Source of the DNA: Chrysophaeum taylorii
Lineage: Eukaryota; Sar; Pelagophyceae; Pelagomonadales; Pelagomonadaceae
Length of the DNA: 64,000 bases
Assembly: GCA_029834535.1 (NCBI GenBank)
Contig: JAQMWT010000349.1
Location: forward strand, 1-64,000
Direction of reading: 5' to 3'
Positions 28,565 through 39,059 of this stretch are shown piece by piece. Both the position numbers and the translations under genes were made by a program. Below the pieces are notes generated by a model, which was not told the DNA's origin, ran no database searches, and saw only the letters and a program-made list of their open reading frames with translations. How positions within the stretch are numbered: position 1 is the first letter of the stretch; each line of letters begins with the position of its first letter.

Positions 28565-31500
28565 AGAGAGCAGGGTGGCTTAAGTGTACACGCCTGCGTG
28601 TTATCTCAGGAAGCTCGATGTCACGCTTTCTACATACATCGTTCACGCGCACTGCATTGACTCGTTACACTTTTAATAAGCCCTTCGTGTCAGCATCTTC
28701 GAATCACGAGGACGTACGACGCATGTTCCACGACTAACGCCGACCCCACTGCACAGAGACGTGCACGCTCGCCAAGTTCGGTGCATTCCTCAACAGCACA
28801 CTCTCGCTCGGCACGTCACTCCTCATTCGAGGAAGCATGTCGTCAGCCCGCACCTTTGCACTGCACCCCTTCGGGTTGTTACTCCGGTTATTTCACCGCT
28901 CTGGTCACTGCACCTCTATATCATCGAGGATGCAACCAGGACGTCTGGCAACTACACTGTCCTTGGCTCCTTTACACTTGGGGACTATGATCCCGGAGGA
29001 GACTCGCACTCTCCTTTCGAGACCTCCCTTGTCGCTTTCCCGCACTGGACTCCACGTATTCCAGACCGGAAATTCTCTCAAATGGCTCCTCAGCCCACGC
29101 ACCCATCTGCAATCAATCACTCGCGGCCCGTTTGGCTGACCGCACACACTTCACTTCCTTTGCCACTGATTTCGGATTGCTCGCACTACGCGATCTTGCC
29201 GTAGAGCACGACCCGCTTCTCGATGCTCTCCACGTCACCGCTTTTGACACCCCGACATTTGTCATTTCAACAGACGCTCCGCGTCGCCACGTGCATCATC
29301 AAGACCTTCGTATCACCAACATAAGCCGCTCGCGCCCACGACTTGCCGCGCACGCCTTACGAGGGCGCATATCAACTGGTGAGCTCACACGTCTCTCGAC
29401 GCATTTCCCGAAGTCTGGCATTGCAAGTCTCTTCATGGCAATCTCTAATGCCAAGACGACTACCGCGAAGCAACCATGTTTCTGGAATTTCCCAGCCACG
29501 GCAACCGCGAGCCAATTAAGCATTCAGCTACCCATAGCCATTGCTCGAAAACTATGTCTCGTCGCGCTCACGGCAACGACTACTTTTTTAAAGTCTTTTC
29601 GTGGACAAAACGACGACAGATGAGATCACAACGGCTAGGTACACCAGTCAGTCCATTAACGTAGCAGACAATGCAATGAACACCAGCTGCAATGCAATCA
29701 GCTCCAGACTAAGAAGACGGTGCCCAAGTCTCACGTACAGCCACTTGACTTGACCACGCACAGCTCCAGGCGCCAGCCTCACTCACAGCTGATGCACCCC
29801 ATCCGATTGACCTGTCCATCAGACATGTCCTGATCGCAGAAGGATCACTGCAGGACGTACGGACACATCACCGCGATTGCACGCATTGGTGTATCATGCC
29901 TATCCGGTCACGATGAAACGATGCTACATCTACGTCTGCTCCCTTCGCCTCTGGAGGACAGACAAAGGCTGCCTTCCAACGTTCCAGGCACAACTGATCC
30001 GCCCCCTGCCGCAGCAAACCATGTTAGCGCGGATGATCTCGCTTTCCTGCACGACTGTAGTCAAACGTTAAACGTTAGCATAAGTGCCAGAATTATACGC
30101 ACTTGCCGGAATCTTACCAGCACGGCTACCTCAGCCAGATAGCTAACTGCGCCGCCTCGGTCTCCCCTGACACTACGTCGATGCATTGCTCCTTAGCGAT
30201 CTCTTCCTGTAATCTCTTTGACGACTTCAATCTCGAACATGCATTTATCTCGATGAGATGAAGTCATCTCGAGCATGTTCGAGATTCAAGTAGTCGTCCA
30301 AAAATCCAACTTATTCAATTCCACAGGAGCTTTGGCCACCAGACGCTACTTACGTGTGCATGGTTTCTCCCACGGTTTCTTGCAAATCTCTTACCTATTG
30401 CAGAGATGAGACGCGCCCATCTTGTGCGCCTATGCTCGCATTCCCGTTTGGGACACGAGCATTCATGTCAGATGTTTACGCACGTGGTCTCGCCATACAC
30501 GACAACCTGGATCGAAGTGGACTGCATTCCACTCTCATCTCCGAGCCTCACCTCCGACATGCTGGTTCTCGCACTGTTAGAAGACAGCCCTCTCTCGTCT
30601 TCTCCAGCCACCACCGATTCGAAAGACGCCGTCCGTACTATGCCGACTAAAGCCCCGACACAGCACTGGCTCTTGCGCACCCACGACGGCACACTCTCTC
30701 GCCGCCTCTCTCGGTTTCGACTAGCCACATAGCGCCATCTTCGTGGCACACTCGCCGTCAGCTGAGATGCACGATAGCTTGCGCAATACGACACCCAAAC
30801 ATCTTTTGTTTCAGGTTCAACACAACACTGTCTTCTCGGTCATCGCCTACGCGCCCAACCTGACCGCCACTCGGGTGGTTCTGCGCTCGTTCCGCAACCA
30901 CGGTCTCTCTCGCCGCCTCGCCGGAAACTCGCAGATTTTACCACGTTGGAAATACGAGGGCGCATTCGTTTCTCCGCTCCGACAAGAGACCTGTTACGAC
31001 CCATGTCAGCCACGCTTTCTACGGCTATTCTGGCGCTACATCGGAACCCACTCTGAGACACGTACTAAAGTCGCTCTTCGTGCGGATCTCCGTCACACGA
31101 CTGGATCTGATGCTCCTCCCCGCATCTGTCCACCGCATTTCGCGATTCGTGATGACACTAAAGTTTGTCCTCGATGCAACTCGGAGCTCCCTACGCTCTT
31201 TCGTCAGCTTCTTCCAGGCTACACTTCTCACGGTTCAGCTTACGCGGTCCCGCCTCGTGGGCTGCTGCATGCGAATCATGCTTTATCGTGTCAACGTCAC
31301 GTGCCGCATTCGTCGCCCGTCCCACGCACAGCGCGCACGCCTATTACCGACAGACGCACGATGATTTTCATTTTATTGCGACGTACCTCCCGACACCAAA
31401 AACTTTACGTTGAAGATCTGCACCTCTATGGTTCGATTGCAGAGACACCTCGCGCGACGTTCCATCTCAGTCCTGTCGACGATTCGCATCTTTCGATACT

Positions 31501-33123
31501 AATACCCGAAGTCCATTTAAGACGCAATCCAGTTTGCACTTGCATTTTATATGCTCTTGCGACGCACCCGGCTCGCTCCTCGCCGTTCATACCGCATGTT
31601 CCGCTTTGCAAGCCCAACAGCACTCAGAGCTTACATGCTGCTATTGTGATTCACACCCAGCCGATATTCTCCGTAGTGTCAGCCAGGAGAATTCTTTCCC
31701 AATCTATTATTCAGTTTGGACGCGCCATATGCTCTCAGCACCACCCAATCTTCTCGGACAGTCTTACCCCTATGTCAATTGTCTCCCACCAGGTTCACAG
31801 TGTCTTTGGACATCTCCCGTCCACAGCTTGCTCCTCTTTTGAAACACATACTCCCACCATGTTGTATGCTGAATAGCTACGGCATATCGGACTCCCCCTC
31901 CAGTCGAATGCCTCATCTTTCAGTCACTGCACAAGTCACCAGGGATGCACCGCGCCCGCTTGCGTTTGTACATCAAGGGAAGTTTGATTCTGGCGAAATA
32001 GATTCCGGACATGAAACAGATTCTGGACACGACGACTTTTGTCGCGTAGAACATGCCCTTGCAGTCGAACGCACGGGATACGACTCTTTACACGCCTTTA
32101 AAGTCAGCACTTACAATGTGTTGCGATCTCTTCCAGGTCAAGACAATGTCTTCGCAGCACCCTCTTTCGCCTTCAAGCACTCAGCTCCGTCTACTAACTC
32201 TTCTGCGCAGGACACACGTTTGTATCCACCATCGCACAGGGTACAGTACTCGAAAGCGTCAGTCCCAGTTGAATTATCTTTTGACGATAGTAACTCTCCA
32301 CCAGACAACGTTTTCCCAGGTCCACAGTCGAGATAGAGGACTACCATCAAGACTCTAGAATCGTGAAGGGATCATCTCGGAATCGTTCTTTCTTTACTGG
32401 CCACCCCCCTGAAGACGACGTTGTCCCGATGTCGACATCGCACGATGATTATTCGCAAGTCGTTTTCGGCACTTCTAGTCTAACTCCGACCGCGCCGCAC
32501 TGTACTCAAGACGACAACCTTGACTCATATGTGATAGACAATTCTGGATCTCTCATCTTCCAGAAACAGTCCCGCACTGCGTATTGTCACAGCGAAAAGT
32601 TACCTCGCTAAACCTAACCCAGACTTTGTCAATTGGTCATGTCTGATCACGCTAGCAAGCTCATCATCTTCTTATCAGCGCGCTCAGTTCACGCATGTCT
32701 TCAGCTGCAGTAGACTCTCGTTATCTCGACCTCAATCCAAGTTCACTTATCGACACGACATTCGATCGCCGCACACACCACGACTTGATGTATGCCACAC
32801 TCATGCTCGACCGCGATACTAGTGCATTCGCTTCTCTCCTTGCGCACACACGCGATTCTACTGGCGGCATTACATCAGACATCATTTTCCATGATGTTTA
32901 TAAGGTCACTCCGGTTATTATTTCTTCGTTGCTCACTGGACACAATGATGATAATAAGACCTCCATTAGTTCAGGGAACAGGCTAGTTCCCCTAGCCTCA
33001 GCACACGACAGACGACGACACGTATAACTCTACCTAGTTTAACATTTAAGTCTACATACCTATGGGATGCGCTCGACCATGATGATGATGATGATGATGA
33101 GCTTGACGCAATAAGGACTATTT
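28565..33123. other. 4.5-kb gene-free block with strong strand composition skew
   Basis: The plus strand is rich in C and T and poor in G; for example 30541-30600 has 23 C and 12 G. Plus-strand frames are long (30743-31876, 31716-32336) because G-containing stops are rare, but none shows a recognisable domain, and several lack ATG. Neither strand yields a protein I can name. It could be a degraded element whose coding strand is purine-rich, or a non-coding transcript locus. Confidence 0.5.
30220..30298. repeat. Imperfect inverted repeat (hairpin)
   Basis: The left arm at 30220-30242 (GACGACTTCAATCTCGAACATGC) pairs with the right arm at 30273-30298, which carries a three-base insertion. The loop contains a further perfect 7-bp stem, GAGATGA with TCATCTC. 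It lies in the skewed gene-free block. Confidence 0.75.
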
Positions 33124-33132
33124 GATTATTGG

Positions 33133-33346
33133 ACGGGGTATGGCCGCGAGGCGCAGACGGAAGGTTATCGACGAGTTGGTTGTCAGTCACATCGCGGTCT
33201 CCTCGTCGCATGGCGACTAGCTTGATGATCACTCTCCGCCGACCCACCTTTCGGCGCCCCTCGTCTACAGGCCCGTGATTCCGGACTGGCTCCTGTCGGT
33301 CCGGCCTGGCTCCCATGCTCGGGAGAGGTCTGAAGTTAGTTAGTTA
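33133..33346 (+). mobile_element. 5'-truncated LINE insertion with 9-bp target-site duplication
   Basis: The 214-bp insert ends in GAAGTTAGTTAGTTA and is flanked by the exact repeat GATTATTGG at 33124-33132 and 33347-33355. It is the same family as the minus-strand inserts at 11578-11944 and 16574-17118. It carries the 3' hairpin at 33281-33304. Only the 3' untranslated end remains. Confidence 0.8.
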
Positions 33347-33551
33347 GATTATTGGTGAAAAAGAAAGAATAAGGGTAAGGAAGAGATGTCGTTTTCAACG
33401 GACAGCATCGGACCTAGAGTCAGCAGATTTCTCTGCAAGCAACATGAGCGTGAGCCACGTGGGAACGCCGCGCAGATTTGCAAATTGGCCGGCTGCTTAT
33501 TGTAGTCAGCAGAGTGGTGCGTTGCGTAGGTAGCTGTGTGTTCCAAGCAAT

Positions 33552-33845
33552 ATGGCTCAAAGACCCAGAATCGACGAGCGCAGAGACAAAAAAAAATCAT
33601 CAAAGGGGGCGGCAAAGAAGAAGCAAGCAAGCAAGCAAGCAAGCAAGAGAGCGCAAAAAGGGGATGGTAGAAAGGAGAGAGAGGAACAGATAGAAAAAAG
33701 AGAAGGGTTGAGGGCAGCAAAGAAGGAAGGGAGTAGGAAAAAAGCGAATGGAAAGAAAATGAACTGGGAAGGTCGAGAAGAAGGGTTAAGGAAGAAGCGA
33801 AAGGGACGACCCAAAAAAAACACCAAGGTCAGATGGGAGAAGTAG
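33552..33845 (+). CDS. Small Lys/Arg-rich ORF, 97 residues
   Basis: The frame starts with ATG and lies in a purine-rich stretch with a (GCAA)n run. The product is very basic and low in complexity, and near its end carries KGRPKKN, which resembles a weak AT-hook. The composition alone could keep such a frame open, so it may not be a gene. Confidence 0.25.
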   Translation: MAQRPRIDERRDKKKSSKGAAKKKQASKQASKRAQKGDGRKEREEQIEKREGLRAAKKEGSRKKANGKKMNWEGREEGLRKKRKGRPKKNTKVRWEK

Positions 33846-34076
33846 GGTAATAAGGTAGTAGACGTCAGTCACCACGCCAGAGCAGGCCGGGGGAAAGAGA
33901 AAGGGGAGAATAGAATCGGACTGCAAACCCGACGCATAGCATAGACCCGCCTCTCTCTCCGACGAACCTAGTATAGACACTGTGGACGACGATTGCGAGA
34001 CTTCGAGGGCACCCTGGTGCACAAATGTGGTGGAAAGAGGGGCCTCCGCTTTCTCGAGGAGCTCCGCTTTTTGTCC

Positions 34077-34079
34077 GGA

Positions 34080-34110
<31 letters not shown>
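34077..34110. repeat. (GAAA)n microsatellite
   Basis: About eight consecutive GAAA units sit in the gap before the CBS gene. The surrounding 33.4-34.3 kb has no other feature except the small basic frame. Confidence 0.85.
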
Positions 34111-34299
34111 TCTCATTTCATGAATTATCGACAGTTCGGCGCTGACGCCCGGAGAGAGAGCCCGTACGCGCCTACGCCGCATTGCGACGCGATCGTTCGC
34201 CGCCCGTCCTTGCACTCCTCGAGAGAGAGGAGGGGGAGGATACGGTGGTCTTAGAGAATTCACTAGCTATTATTACCATCTCCGAGAGTGAGGCAAGCG

Positions 34300-34896
34300 C
34301 TAGCGGGTCCACTTGGTGATGACGCGCTTCCTTTCAGGGCTCCGCTTGCCAATGAACATGAGACCCTCGGGATGGAGCTCGGCGCTGAACTTTGCGGTTT
34401 GCGGGGATGGCGCGGTGTGGAGCAGATCAGCGACCGAAACGATACCGATCAGGCGCCTCGGGGAGTCGCCCTCCACAACAGGAAGATGTCGGATGTTGCG
34501 TGCTTTCATGATGTCAATAGCTTGCTGTCTCGTGTCTTCTGGGCCGACGCACACTACTCTTTCGGAAGGCGTCATAATTTGCGTTACTGGCGTGGTCGCC
34601 AACGGATATCGCGCGTTGTGCGTCGCGCGCATGAACTTGAGGAGGTCGCGATCCGTCACGATGCCGGCAATCGTCGAGGTCTCGGTGACGATGAGCGCGC
34701 CGATGCGATTTGTTACTATTTTCTCGAGAGCGTCAGCAACAAACGCCGCCGTCTCTATCGTCCAGATCGGCTCCTGCGACTTCAAGTACCGCTTCAGGTC
34801 GCGGCCCTTGAGGCCGCCTCGTTTCGTCTCGAGCACGGACGCCATCGTCTCGTTGGCGGCGAGCCATCCGGCGAGCCGCGAGAGAAGTCGGCTCAT
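34300..34896 (-). CDS. CBS-domain pair protein (CBSX3-like)
   Basis: The start chosen is the ATG at 34896, because residues before it in the open frame look like untranslated sequence. The 198-residue protein has a short basic, amphipathic N-terminus (MSRLLSRLAGWLAANE) that could target mitochondria. Two CBS repeats follow: DALEKIVTNRIGALIVTE with AGIVTDRDLLKFM, and QQAIDIMKARNIRHLPVVE with LIGIVSVADLL. Together they form a Bateman module, which in relatives binds adenosine nucleotides. Stand-alone CBS proteins of this type regulate thioredoxin systems in plant organelles; that role here is inferred. It is divergent from the next gene, with about 100 bases between the two ATGs. Confidence 0.8.
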   Translation of the reverse strand: MSRLLSRLAGWLAANETMASVLETKRGGLKGRDLKRYLKSQEPIWTIETAAFVADALEKIVTNRIGALIVTETSTIAGIVTDRDLLKFMRATHNARYPLATTPVTQIMTPSERVVCVGPEDTRQQAIDIMKARNIRHLPVVEGDSPRRLIGIVSVADLLHTAPSPQTAKFSAELHPEGLMFIGKRSPERKRVITKWTR

Positions 34897-34996
34897 GACC
34901 CCCCTCGAGTAAGGATAAGGGTTTGGGTTTTTAGGGTAAATTTCTTCCGACCAGAAAGGTTCCGTGCGTGTGATAACGCCAAAGATAGATATTATT

Positions 34997-36796
34997 ATGC
35001 GGCTGAATGTGCAAGTCGAGTACGGCGAGGCCCGCATGAAGATAGTGGTGCCGTGCGGGAGCGGGGAGCAGAGCGTCAAGTGGCTGGCGACGGTGGCAAC
35101 CCAGCGGTTCGGTAGCGATCACGCGCCGCACGGTCGAGTGCGGTCGCGGGACACGATGTGCGTTGTTCCCTCAAACCAGCAGTTGCAGCCAAGTCTCGTG
35201 TGCACGGAGGATGATGACTTTTTTCACCCCGAGGCCAAGGTGGGAGATTGCTTCGTGGACGGCCAGAGCGTGAGGGTGGTGATCGCGCCGCGAGCGAAGG
35301 TTGACGAAGCGGGCGAGCCGATCCAGACGAGATGGCAGATCATCGCGAACACTCACTCCGAGGCGAGGCTGGCGCAGCGCGCCGCTGCGTTGGAGGAAGA
35401 AGAGCGCGTGCGGGACACCAAGCTCCGGCAGAGGGAGCACGAGGCCGAAGAACGCAAGTTGGAGGATAACAGGACAAAGGCAACGCTGATGAGAGAGCTG
35501 ATTCGCCAACAGTTGCCGAGCCGAGAGCAGCTGGAGACGTTGATGCGAAAGGAGTGGGAGCACATGAATCGGCGGGGACTGATGGACGCGTGGATCCGCG
35601 CCGATCGCGAGAAGGAAAAGGTGTTCTCGAAGCTCAAGGAGAACCTGCTCTCGGTGCTGGAGCTGTTCCGGTTCTACGGCGCGTCGACGACGGGCGCGAA
35701 CGACGCTCATCTGATGGAATTTGTGGAATTTTGTGCCTTCTGCCGCGACGTGGACTTGTTTGGTGGGAACAACGACTTGATCAACCACACCACGCTCGCG
35801 GGGGCCTTCGCGGAGTGCGCGGGCGTCGACATCGCGGACGTGAAGCGCGCTCACTTCGCGTTCGGCGACTTCCTCGCGTCCTTGATCTGGCTCGCGCTCG
35901 CGACCAAAGGGGGTTTGGGCACGAAAAAGCCCAAGTCATCGGCCGTGCCCACGAGCAAGGAGGCAATCGATTCGGCGCGGCGGACCTTGATGCGGACGCG
36001 GGACGTCTCGCAGGTCGGGTCCGCGTTCTCGACCTCGAACGCGCTGCAACAGCTCTTCGACGACAACCTCTCGCAGGCCTTTCGGACCCGCCAATCCCAG
36101 TTGATCGGGCCCATCACCAAAGAAAAGCTCGCGACCGACGAGATTCTCGCCATTTTCTACGTTCACAGGCAGCAGCTCCAGGACGTGTACGCGACCTATC
36201 TCGGCGGCGGCGCTTCGGTCGTCCCCCCGCCCGACTCGGACGACTTCGACGTCAACGTCGGCTACATGACGATGAACGAGTACGTGGTGCTCCTCGAAGA
36301 CTCGAAACTGATCGGGTCCTCGGGGGGGGACGACGACCACGACCTTTTGACGATGAAGGAGGTGCGCCAGGCCTTTGCGGGCGCGCAGGACGACGTCGTC
36401 GTCGACGACGACGCCGCCGCCGCCAAGCGGCCACCCCCGGCCGCCACCAGCACCCATAAGCAGCAGCACCAGCCGCAGGACAACAACAACAACAACAGCA
36501 ACAACAACAACAACAACAACATTGCCGCCGCCGCCGTCGCCGCCAACGCGACTACGACGACGACGACGACGACGACGACCAAGGTGGTGGTGGTGACCTC
36601 GCAGTCGCAGCTCCTGTCGTTCGCGGAATTTCTGGAGGTCGTGCTGCGGCTCGCGCTCCTCAAGTGGGACGGCGACGCGCTCACCACGGCCCAGAAGGTG
36701 ACCATGGCCATCAAGGCCATCCTGAGCAACGCGTTTAATATCGCCGAGGCCCGACCCGCCCCCAGCTCCCGCCCAACAACAAGCAAAAGAAAGTAA
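34997..36796 (+). CDS. Uncharacterised protein with beta-grasp-like N-terminus and coiled coil
   Basis: The first ATG of the open frame gives 599 residues. The N-terminus (MRLNVQVEYGEARMKIVVPC) looks like a ubiquitin-like or doublecortin-like beta-grasp fold. Residues 115-190 are a charged coiled coil. A helical region around 215-290 (LMEFVEFCAFCRDVDLFGG) and another near 555 (LLSFAEFLEVVLRLALLKW) have EF-hand-like helix spacing but no canonical calcium loop. Between them is low-complexity sequence with Asp, Ala, Asn and Thr runs. I do not recognise a named family. It converges on prolyl-tRNA synthetase with 17 bases between stops. Confidence 0.65.
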   Translation: MRLNVQVEYGEARMKIVVPCGSGEQSVKWLATVATQRFGSDHAPHGRVRSRDTMCVVPSNQQLQPSLVCTEDDDFFHPEAKVGDCFVDGQSVRVVIAPRAKVDEAGEPIQTRWQIIANTHSEARLAQRAAALEEEERVRDTKLRQREHEAEERKLEDNRTKATLMRELIRQQLPSREQLETLMRKEWEHMNRRGLMDAWIRADREKEKVFSKLKENLLSVLELFRFYGASTTGANDAHLMEFVEFCAFCRDVDLFGGNNDLINHTTLAGAFAECAGVDIADVKRAHFAFGDFLASLIWLALATKGGLGTKKPKSSAVPTSKEAIDSARRTLMRTRDVSQVGSAFSTSNALQQLFDDNLSQAFRTRQSQLIGPITKEKLATDEILAIFYVHRQQLQDVYATYLGGGASVVPPPDSDDFDVNVGYMTMNEYVVLLEDSKLIGSSGGDDDHDLLTMKEVRQAFAGAQDDVVVDDDAAAAKRPPPAATSTHKQQHQPQDNNNNNSNNNNNNNIAAAAVAANATTTTTTTTTTKVVVVTSQSQLLSFAEFLEVVLRLALLKWDGDALTTAQKVTMAIKAILSNAFNIAEARPAPSSRPTTSKRK

Positions 36797-36813
36797 AACA
36801 ACGAGGTGTTGTA

Positions 36814-38985
36814 TCAATAGGATCGCCCCCAGAGGCACCAGCAGGTCGCGGGTTTGCCGGTGAAGAAGCAGGTCGTGGATCCGTCGGGGAGGTCGGTGGG
36901 CTGGTCGTGCGGTATGCAGAGGGTTTTGGCGGCGAGGGAGGTGGCCGTGCGGACGTCCTCGGCGTCCATGCCGGCTCTCTGGAGGGCCTCGAGCTTGGAT
37001 TTTTCCTTGACGTCCTCTTCGGCCCGTTGGTTTTCGGGTCCGCACCACGGCGTCAGGACGAGGCAGTCCTGGTCGAGGGCCGGGACGAAGTCGGCCCATT
37101 CGGTGACTTGTTTGAACTTGGCGTCGCGGGCGGCCGTCGCGTTCCGGAACATGGTGCGGTGGATGTCGTCGAGGTCCTCGTTCACGACGGCGGCGAGGTC
37201 GGCGACGGGCACGACTTTTTTGACGCCGTCGACGCGACGCGCGAGCGTCGCCTGGTTGCCCTCCATGTCGCGGGGACCCACCTCGATCCGGATCGGCACG
37301 CCCTTTTGCTCCCAGTGGTTGTACTTCCAGCCGGGGGAGTAGTTTGGGCGGTCGTCGACCCGAATCCTCAGACCTCGGAGCGCGGATTCGACCTTTTTCA
37401 CCAAAGGAGCCAAATCGTCGAGGGTACACGTCTTGTAAACCAACGGAATTATGACGACTTGAATGGGCGCGACGCGCGGCGGCAACACGAGACCCTGGTT
37501 GTCGCCGTGCACCATGACCATGACGCCGATCGACCTCGTCGTTAGGCCCCACGACGTCTGCCACGGAATCAACTTCCCGCTTTCGCTCTCGACTCGAACG
37601 TCGTAGATTTTGGCGAAGTTCTGACCCAAGTTGTGAGACGTCGCCCCCTGGATCGCGCGGCCCGAGCCGGCGATGTACGCCTCGACGGTCGACGTGCGCA
37701 GACCGCCGGCAAACTTTTCCTTTTCGGTCTTGGTGCCTCGTATAACCGGCACCGCGAGCAACTCCTCGTAAACGTATCCGTAGAGCGCCAAGATGTCCAA
37801 GACCATCTCGTCGGCCTCCTCGAGGGTCGCGTGCGCCGTGTGACCTTCCTGCCACAAGAACTCCCGGCTCCGAAGAAATGGGGTGGGGTATTTGAACTCC
37901 CATCTCACCACCGAACACCACTGGTTGAGCTTCAAAGGCAGATCGCGGTGGCTGCGGAGCCACTTGGCAAACTCTGGGTACATGATTGTTTCGGAGGTAG
38001 GCCGGATGGCGATCGGCTCGGTAAGGTCTGTCTGACCAGACCGCGTCACCCACGCGACTTCCGGCGCGAAACCCTCGACGTGGTCTTCCTCCGCCTCTAA
38101 GGCACCCTTCGTGACGAACATCGGAAAGTAACAGTTATCGACGCCGATTTCTTTGATTTTCGCGTCGAACCACTTCTGGATCAGCTCCCACACCCCAAAG
38201 CTCCAGGGACGCAAAATGTAACACCCGCTGATCTTGCCGTACTCGATCATCTCCGATTTGCTAATCACCTCGGCGTACCATCCGGCGAAATCTTCCTCCT
38301 TGGTCGCCAACAACCTGTCGAGCGTCTCCTTCGTCCCTTTCTTGTTCCGAAGAGGCGCTGTTGGCTTCTTGCCTGCTGCTGACGATGATGATGATGCCGA
38401 GCCCGACGACTTTTTGACCTCCTTGCTAAAGTCGATGATCTTGGGCTCGTGGCCGATCTGATCGAGGAACGAGACCAAGTCCGAAGACGAGACCGAGACC
38501 GACCGGTCGCACCGCAGGGGGTGGGTCGTCACAAACTTCGCTTTCAGCAATTCGGCGTCGAGGGCGACCGTCACTACATTATCGATATCGTTGATGGCCG
38601 CGTATGGCGTCACGGCGCCCTTGGCAACACCCAAAAAATGACAATCCGTAAGTCTAAAGTTGCACTTCTCCCCCGCGCCGAGACGCAACGGCAGCGTCTT
38701 CATGTCGACGGTTCGGTCCGGCGTCACGCACACCAAAAACGAACCTACCTTCTTATCCTTCAGCAGAAGGTTCTTTGTCAGCACGCCCTCGACGCGATCA
38801 CCCAACACCTCCATCATCGACTCCACCGTTGGCACCTCGGGATGAGCGTACGTCGTGTGCGCAATCTTCAGCTCCCGCAGCTTGGCGAGCACGACATTAT
38901 CGGCCTCGTCTTCGATCACCGCGACACCATCCTTCGCGCGTCCGGCCTCGAGAACATGGAACTTCTGCGTCTTGGCGACGCGCAT
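36814..38985 (-). CDS. Prolyl-tRNA synthetase with N-terminal YbaK editing-like domain
   Basis: The enzyme charges tRNA-Pro with proline. Residues about 20-195 form a YbaK/ProX-type domain (GVLTKNLLLKDKK, RLGAGEKCNFRL), which in relatives deacylates mischarged Ala-tRNA-Pro. A Ser/Ala-rich linker leads to the class II catalytic core: FPMFVTKGALEAE, the motif 2 segment RWEFKYPTPFLRSREFLWQE and the motif 3 segment TTRSIGVMVMVHGDNQG. An anticodon-binding domain follows (IPLVYK to RIEVGPRDM). The C-terminal domain ends WGRSY, as in the eukaryotic/archaeal-type enzyme whose terminal Tyr approaches the active site. Length and motifs are complete. Lack of an obvious targeting peptide suggests the cytosolic enzyme. 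Confidence 0.95.
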   Translation of the reverse strand: MRVAKTQKFHVLEAGRAKDGVAVIEDEADNVVLAKLRELKIAHTTYAHPEVPTVESMMEVLGDRVEGVLTKNLLLKDKKVGSFLVCVTPDRTVDMKTLPLRLGAGEKCNFRLTDCHFLGVAKGAVTPYAAINDIDNVVTVALDAELLKAKFVTTHPLRCDRSVSVSSSDLVSFLDQIGHEPKIIDFSKEVKKSSGSASSSSSAAGKKPTAPLRNKKGTKETLDRLLATKEEDFAGWYAEVISKSEMIEYGKISGCYILRPWSFGVWELIQKWFDAKIKEIGVDNCYFPMFVTKGALEAEEDHVEGFAPEVAWVTRSGQTDLTEPIAIRPTSETIMYPEFAKWLRSHRDLPLKLNQWCSVVRWEFKYPTPFLRSREFLWQEGHTAHATLEEADEMVLDILALYGYVYEELLAVPVIRGTKTEKEKFAGGLRTSTVEAYIAGSGRAIQGATSHNLGQNFAKIYDVRVESESGKLIPWQTSWGLTTRSIGVMVMVHGDNQGLVLPPRVAPIQVVIIPLVYKTCTLDDLAPLVKKVESALRGLRIRVDDRPNYSPGWKYNHWEQKGVPIRIEVGPRDMEGNQATLARRVDGVKKVVPVADLAAVVNEDLDDIHRTMFRNATAARDAKFKQVTEWADFVPALDQDCLVLTPWCGPENQRAEEDVKEKSKLEALQRAGMDAEDVRTATSLAAKTLCIPHDQPTDLPDGSTTCFFTGKPATCWCLWGRSY

Positions 38986-39059
38986 CGCAAAAAATCTCTT
39001 CTCAAAAACTTACCCTTTCCCCTCCTTCTTTCTCAGAACTCTCCTTCATAATAGTAGAC

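Noticed and set aside
30743-31876. 377-residue plus-strand open frame in the skewed block
   Set aside because: It has no ATG at its start and no domain, and the lack of G on this strand is enough to explain the absence of stops.
35936-38053. 705-residue minus-strand open frame
   Set aside because: It overlaps prolyl-tRNA synthetase in another frame and the opposite strand of the neighbouring gene; its composition is Arg/Pro/Gly-rich, as expected for a shadow frame in GC-rich DNA.
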